This document shows, in pieces, positions 58,853-64,000 of a stretch of 64,000 nt of DNA. The DNA is taken from contig NC_087080.1 in assembly GCF_026151205.1 (NCBI RefSeq), forward strand, positions 3,699,096-3,763,095, in the 5' to 3' direction. The stretch comes from Bolinopsis microptera (taxonomy: Eukaryota; Ctenophora; Tentaculata; Lobata; Bolinopsidae). Positions within the stretch are counted from its first letter, which is position 1. The number at the start of each line of letters is the position of its first letter. The notes below the pieces were generated by a model. It had not been told where the DNA came from. It searched no databases and was given only the letters and a program-made list of their open reading frames with translations. The position numbers and the translations under genes are program-made.

Positions 58853-61800
58853 ATGATGAAACAGAAGAGTAAAGTTGTGGCAACATACAGTAAGCGGAAG
58901 CATAAGCAATTCAGGAGGATTGTGAAGGACAACTGGCAGGAACCTGATAATGTTTTTAGTACAAGTGCAACCAGTGGTGAAAATATTTCAATCCCTCTTC
59001 AGCTCCACTCCACGTTTGTTCGTTCTCCTTTGAGCTGCAGTCGGAAATGCATTTCCGGAATAAATTAGAATTGCAATTGATGATGATACCCTATTCAAAT
59101 ACCTGTCATACCAACTGTGTGAAATCTTTGTACAAAACCAATTTTGACAATTGAATTTGTCTAATGTCTGTTTTCGTTAGGCCGATAACCAAAAGGGTGA
59201 GACAGATCACAAAAACAAAGGATATTTCTTCTTTTGAACTTCACCTGATTCTCAGCTTGATGACAGGTATCCCTTAAAGGTATCATCCTTGACACAAATA
59301 CCGTGATCCATTTTGATTATTTATATATAATTTCTCAAATCACTCTTTACTCAGCTTTACATTTTCGCTTTACATTGAAAAGTGGATGTTGCAGTTGTTT
59401 GTTTATCAAGTGTCTTTATTGCAGGATATATCACACCCACGACAAGTTTCTGGGAAGCGAGCATGTCGACGGCCACCTATCTTAAATCTTACTCCAGAAC
59501 CAGAGCCTCAACAAGTATGTGACCTATTTTGCTGGGAATAATGTTCTAAACAGATAAGAAGCTTGCTTGAACTGCACGTCATGTAGGTTTTACAGCCCAA
59601 TGATTTATGTAATGTTCTTCACGATTCTTATAAAATTGAATGTGTTGTTAGTGAAAATCTCATAAATTTGTAACAAAAGCTGAACCAATAAATGGAAAGA
59701 CCTTTAAGAGAAATTGATTCTTGATACTATTTCAACCATTACAATTTTCAGGAAGCTATCGATAAAACTCCTGGACTGTTTGATTCACCCACCAAAACGT
59801 CCGATAAAGAGAACAAATCTCCTGAACCGTTTTTGCAGATTTCAGATGATGACAAAATGGCAGACTTTTCACCAAGTCCAAAAGAAATTCTCTCAGAACA
59901 GCATCAGGAAATATCTCAAGCTCCTTTTTCTTTCGCTCTTTCTGAATTTTCTTCGCAGCTCATAAACACTGTCGGTGACACGAAATGCAACTTTGATATC
60001 GAATCCATTCCAGTTAGAGCAGAGGACAACAATATGTCTCACGAAAATGCCTACTCACCAAGTGCGATGGAGGTCTCAATGAACTTCGCACTTGAAAAAT
60101 CAGAAGAACAAATGTTATCTTTAGACCTGAGTAAAATGTCTGTCAAAGAAAACGACGAACATTCCATTCGTGAATCGAATAAAAATGAAGAATCACCGAC
60201 CAGAGTGTCTTATTTAAATGAAAATGAAGTCTCTCCAATCAAGGTGTCTGAATCAAATGAAAATTTCGAATCTCCAATGAAAGAGTTTGAATCAAATAAA
60301 AAGGACCAGTCTTCGGTTAAAACATCTGCACAAATCGAACTAGTAAACGAACAATCACTAGAGATGTCTATACAAGAGTGAGTTTTCCTTCGGGAAATAG
60401 ATTTGATAAATTCTTTACTGACCACCTTAATTTCTAATTAGATGCACTGACAGCAGAGTTTATTATTCTTAGTCTTACCAAATATAATGTAGTTTTTAAT
60501 TATCCAAGATCATTTTTCCGTGGACCACACCACCTTTCATCGATTTCACGCCTCTTCATATTCAGAGTTGTAAAAGAAGAAAAGATAGCAGCGTTGGATC
60601 GTAGTTTGATGTTAGCAACTACAATACCCTCTTACACCAAGCTGCTCTCCCAGTGCAGGCGGGTTAAAGATCTACAAACTCTAGTGCAGTCTGATATGTT
60701 AGTACTAACTGAGAAATAGTTTAACTTGTAACTATTGATACTGAATTTTAATTTGTGCTCATGTTTTAATGATTCAAGCTCCAATTCAATTGTGTACAAC
60801 CATTACAAAGTAATGGTTGTACACAATGACGACATCATCATTCATTCAATCCTTTGTAAATAGTACATCGATGTTGTATTATTATTTTATTGCATCGTTC
60901 TGAAATCTTACATAGCTGAATCGATATTTACTTTTATCGCAGGAATTGTATCAGAAAGATTGGTGAGGGTTCTTTTGGGGAAGTGTTCATGGGACAGGAT
61001 ACAGTGTACAAAGTAGTACCTGTGGGAGGCGATGAGGAGATTAACGATGTGGAACAGACGACTTTCGAGAACGCTTTTCAGGAGATAGCTGTTAGCAGGA
61101 AACTCTCAGACCTCGCTGGAGATCAGGTATTAAAACCAATCACCAATCCCGGGCATTCCTGTGGAAGATTTTCTGTCTTAGCCTACGGCTTCAGACAGTC
61201 AGATACCTATATCTGTTTAGCTATAAATCTTTCTTTCTCTTCATTAGCCTTACTCATAAATTGACAGGTACAAATGGGGAAAGCGTTTTGCCAACTAAAA
61301 GACGTTGTTTTTTGTAAAGGCAAGTACCCCGAGGTTCTGCTAACTGCCTGGGACAACTTTCAGGGATCCGAAAATCAAAGACCAGGTACACCAACACTTT
61401 CTGCCATCAGCCGTTATGAATTCTTTTGTGACAATTAGAATTCCCAGTGCAACAATCCACCAATTCGCACTCAACAATTGAATTATAGCCATCATTAAAC
61501 ACGCATATATATATATAACATGTACATAATATCATATATCTAGCATTATCGCATACTGGTGAAACACCGCTGGTCTAATTCCACAATGAATAAAACATGT
61601 CTACCCCCGTCAGATATCCTGCCAGAAGATCAGATGTATGTGGTGTTACTGTGTAAGTACAGTGGAGTGCAGCTCGAGGAGTACTGTGCCGCGCACAAGC
61701 TCACCCCGCACCAAGCTCATTCTATAGTCAGGCAGATTTGCTGCAGTCTTGCTGCTGCTGAACAGGTTATAAATGCTATAATATAACTCATCACCATTTA

Positions 61801-64000
61801 TTATCCCTAATTTTCGCCGTTGATTAACATTTCCGTTGATTGACTGATTCATAGTAAAAGTGCCGATTTACATTTATCGTGTGCAAGCCATTATGTGCAA
61901 TTAAACTTTCGTCAACTAACTGTGAACGTTTTCTCAGCTGTACGAGTTTGAACACCGAGACCTACACTGGGGCAACGTTCTAATAGCTGAAACTGGCATG
62001 GAACACGTGGAGTTCACACAGGACGGTAAAACGTACATTCTGAAATCTCACGGGTTGCTGGCCACAATCATTGACTTCACTTTCTCCAGGCTCGAAACTG
62101 GTTAGTTCTAAATGTAATGCAGCCTTAAAATAACGCATTTAATGATTTACGTAACGTCGGATGACGTTTGTCTGGTTCTGTCGAATAATGGAAATATAAA
62201 AGTGGTAGAAACAGGATAGATTATTTGAAAATCACTTTTGAAAAGTTCGTTTTGTGAGTTAACCTCATACGGATTACTTTATTAAATCCTGCTATTAATG
62301 GCGAGCCTAGGGCATGGGCAGCTTTTAAAAGCCTTTATAAATAAACGTGTCTGAACTTTAAATCTTGCGCAAGGTAATATAGCCTAATGGAACAGCTCAT
62401 TCTTAAAATTTAATTTGATCTAAGTCTTCTGCACAGAGGGATGTCTAAATTACGTGGATCTGGAGCACGAGGATTGGTTGTTCCAAGGCGATGTTAAAGC
62501 TGACATACAATATCGGGTCTACCGAGATATGAGATCTGCCTGTAGAAAAAACTGGGCTAAATTCACTCCAAAGGTATGTTTATTTTATCGAGGTTATAAT
62601 TATCCTTAATATGTCTCAGTCGATCATAATTTACTCCACTTACGTTAAAACTCAAGCTGTATGTGTGCCTCCCCAGCCCTCCGGCCCTATTCTATATTCC
62701 CTGGTCGTGGTAAGTTGGGCCCACGCCCCACGGGGCTTTCAAATTCATAAATAAAGCGAACGTTGACAATCATACCATATTAAAATACCATTAGAATGTA
62801 CGGTCAGCCATTAGCTAATAACGAACCATGGCGAAGTAACAAGTCACTAGGTTCCTTACTCTGTACTGAGAAGGACATTCAAAGAAGGAGAATCCTAGCT
62901 GAGATTGCTTTTAAGAACTTTGGAAAAGTATGGTTGTCCGGTAAGAAAATTTCCCTTGAAAGAAAGCTGAGGTTATATGATGCTCAAGTTGTATCTGTAT
63001 TGATTTACAACTCAAATAGTTGGAGTCCTAAGAAAGCAACCATGGAGAAAATGGACACACTCCATCGTAGACACCTCAGGTCCATTTTAAACATCAAATG
63101 GCCTAAAGGTATGATAAGCAACAAAGCATTGTATGAAAGGTGCAAAGTTGAAAAGTTATCCAAGCGTATTGAACACCAGCGGTGGAAGATGTTTTGACAC
63201 ATTCTCAGGAGTATGGAGAACACCCCAGCCCAAACGGCTCTCTCTTTTGCTATTGAATCAGATAATTTATTCATTGGTAGATTGGGGAGACCTAGAATGA
63301 ACTTGTTATCGGTTTTAAGAAGTGATTTAAGTAGTAGAAATTTGCAAATGGACAACTTGCATGAATTGAACGAAATTAGAGATATAGCTGCATGCAACAG
63401 ATGTTGGGAAAATCTTTTTCAAGGGTACAGTTTACCGCATTAAGGTATTTTTAAGAATCATTTTTGTCGGTAAGATCCTGTTTTATAATAATAATAATAG
63501 AATGTAAGTACTGAAAGCACCACTTTTATACGCTAATCTATTGCCTTTTTAACTCACTGGAGACATGATGCGAACTATTTTAAGCAGCTCTTTTGAGATT
63601 GGCTCTGGTGTGAATTGAGAACTCTCTGCTAACTCTAAATATTTCCTCCGCAAGCATTAGCTGGGCAGTCGAAACATTGTCGCTTTTTAGCCTGCCAGAT
63701 TTAACTTCGGATTTAAAATCTTAAATGATGTCGCAATTTTGCGACAGTATTTGGTCCATTCTTTAACGACATAATATATATTTCATACATTTCTGCTGTG
63801 GTTAAATGGATCTTTTATATTAAAAAATTAGATGATACCATGATATTTCATATCATTTATTTTTCAGACCAATCTCCTGTGGCTGCTGTATTTGATCGAC
63901 AAAATGAACATAAAGATCCGTTCATCAAAGTTGCGGCATTTAAGGCAAGCGTTACAAAGTTGTAAAAGCTCCTCTGCTGCGCTTCCAATTGCGTTTAGAT
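58853..64000 (+). CDS. HASPIN: Haspin-type histone H3 Thr3 kinase, cut by window end
   Basis: Exons: 58853 to about 59000 (MMKQKSKVVATYSKRKHKQF start; its donor is uncertain), 59425-59514, 59752-60377, 60566-60697, 60943-61126, 61268-61385, 61614-61765, 61938-62100, 62437-62573, 63868-64000 (continues). From 59425 on, all phases agree. Kinase landmarks: GEGSFGEVF, VYKVV (ATP-binding Lys), LLTAWDNF, FEHRDLHWGNVLI, and IIDFTFSRLE, where DFT replaces DFG as in haspins (DYT in human). Then come QYRVYRDM and TNLLWLLYLIDKM. The ~260-residue N-terminal region has a basic TYSKRK motif like that of chromosome-bound haspins, several Ser/Thr-Pro sites and a KEN box (DKENKSPEP), which fit mitotic regulation. 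Haspin phosphorylates histone H3 Thr3 at mitotic centromeres to recruit the Aurora B complex. Human haspin is intronless; this gene has at least nine introns. Confidence 0.92.
62796..63500 (+). pseudogene. LINE reverse-transcriptase C-terminal fragment in haspin intron
   Basis: The frame 62796-63197 contains LGSLLCTEKDIQRRR, then LSGKKISLERKLRLYDAQVV, LIYNSNSW and LHRRHLRSILNIKWP, the region after the RT core of non-LTR elements. It continues out of frame at 63213-63443 (IGRLGRPRMNLL). It ends in an (ATA)n tail at about 63484-63500, as in 3' ends of LINEs. A 5'-truncated insertion on the sense strand of haspin intron 9. Confidence 0.75.

Overview
The window is AT-rich animal nuclear DNA. It has spliceosomal introns with GT-AG borders, long introns with genes nested inside them, non-LTR retrotransposon fragments, foldback and TIR elements, short tandem arrays and an 8.5-kb satellite. 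The gene set (MPDU1-like PQ-loop protein, alpha-galactosidase/NAGA-type glycosidase, calflagin-like EF-hand protein, TESK/LIMK-like kinase, haspin kinase) is metazoan. The calflagin-like protein and the transposon types suggest a non-bilaterian marine invertebrate, possibly a cnidarian, but the sequence alone does not settle this.

Layout. 1-2.7 kb: dispersed repeats. 2.7-3.5 kb (+): MPDU1-like gene. 3.86-12.84 kb (-): a complete glycoside hydrolase family 27 gene, tail to tail with MPDU1; its 4.6-kb fourth intron holds an intronless EF-hand gene (7.81-8.39 kb, -), a 13-bp array and a 23-bp array of CACGTG boxes. 12.8-25 kb: repeats only (a hAT-type MITE with 8-bp target duplication, a palindrome-rich array at 16.3-17.3 kb, a dead RT, GC-rich hairpin repeats, an RT ORF at 23.4-24.8 kb). 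25.1-41.05 kb (+): TESK-like kinase, with a small secreted Cys-rich gene (27.1-27.7 kb, -) inside intron 2 and a poor-quality stretch at 38.3-39.6 kb where an exon may be lost. 41.7-50.2 kb: ~366-bp satellite. 50.3-57.7 kb: LINE and transposon debris and a 1,210-bp-arm inverted repeat. 58.85 kb to the end (+): haspin, cut by the window edge.

Main discovery candidate. The GH27 gene has two tandem versions of its sixth exon (6156-6342 and 5925-6114). Both are open, share the same splice phases, and carry the acid/base Asp and the substrate-selecting loop. The first has Ser188/Ala191 (the human alpha-N-acetylgalactosaminidase signature, at the same residue numbers); the second has Glu188/Leu191 (the human alpha-galactosidase A signature, E203/L206). 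The intron between them is only 41 nt, and including both exons would break the frame. One gene therefore seems able to make either a lysosomal alpha-GalNAc-ase or an alpha-galactosidase by mutually exclusive splicing. I know of no described case; this is inferred from genomic sequence and needs RNA evidence.
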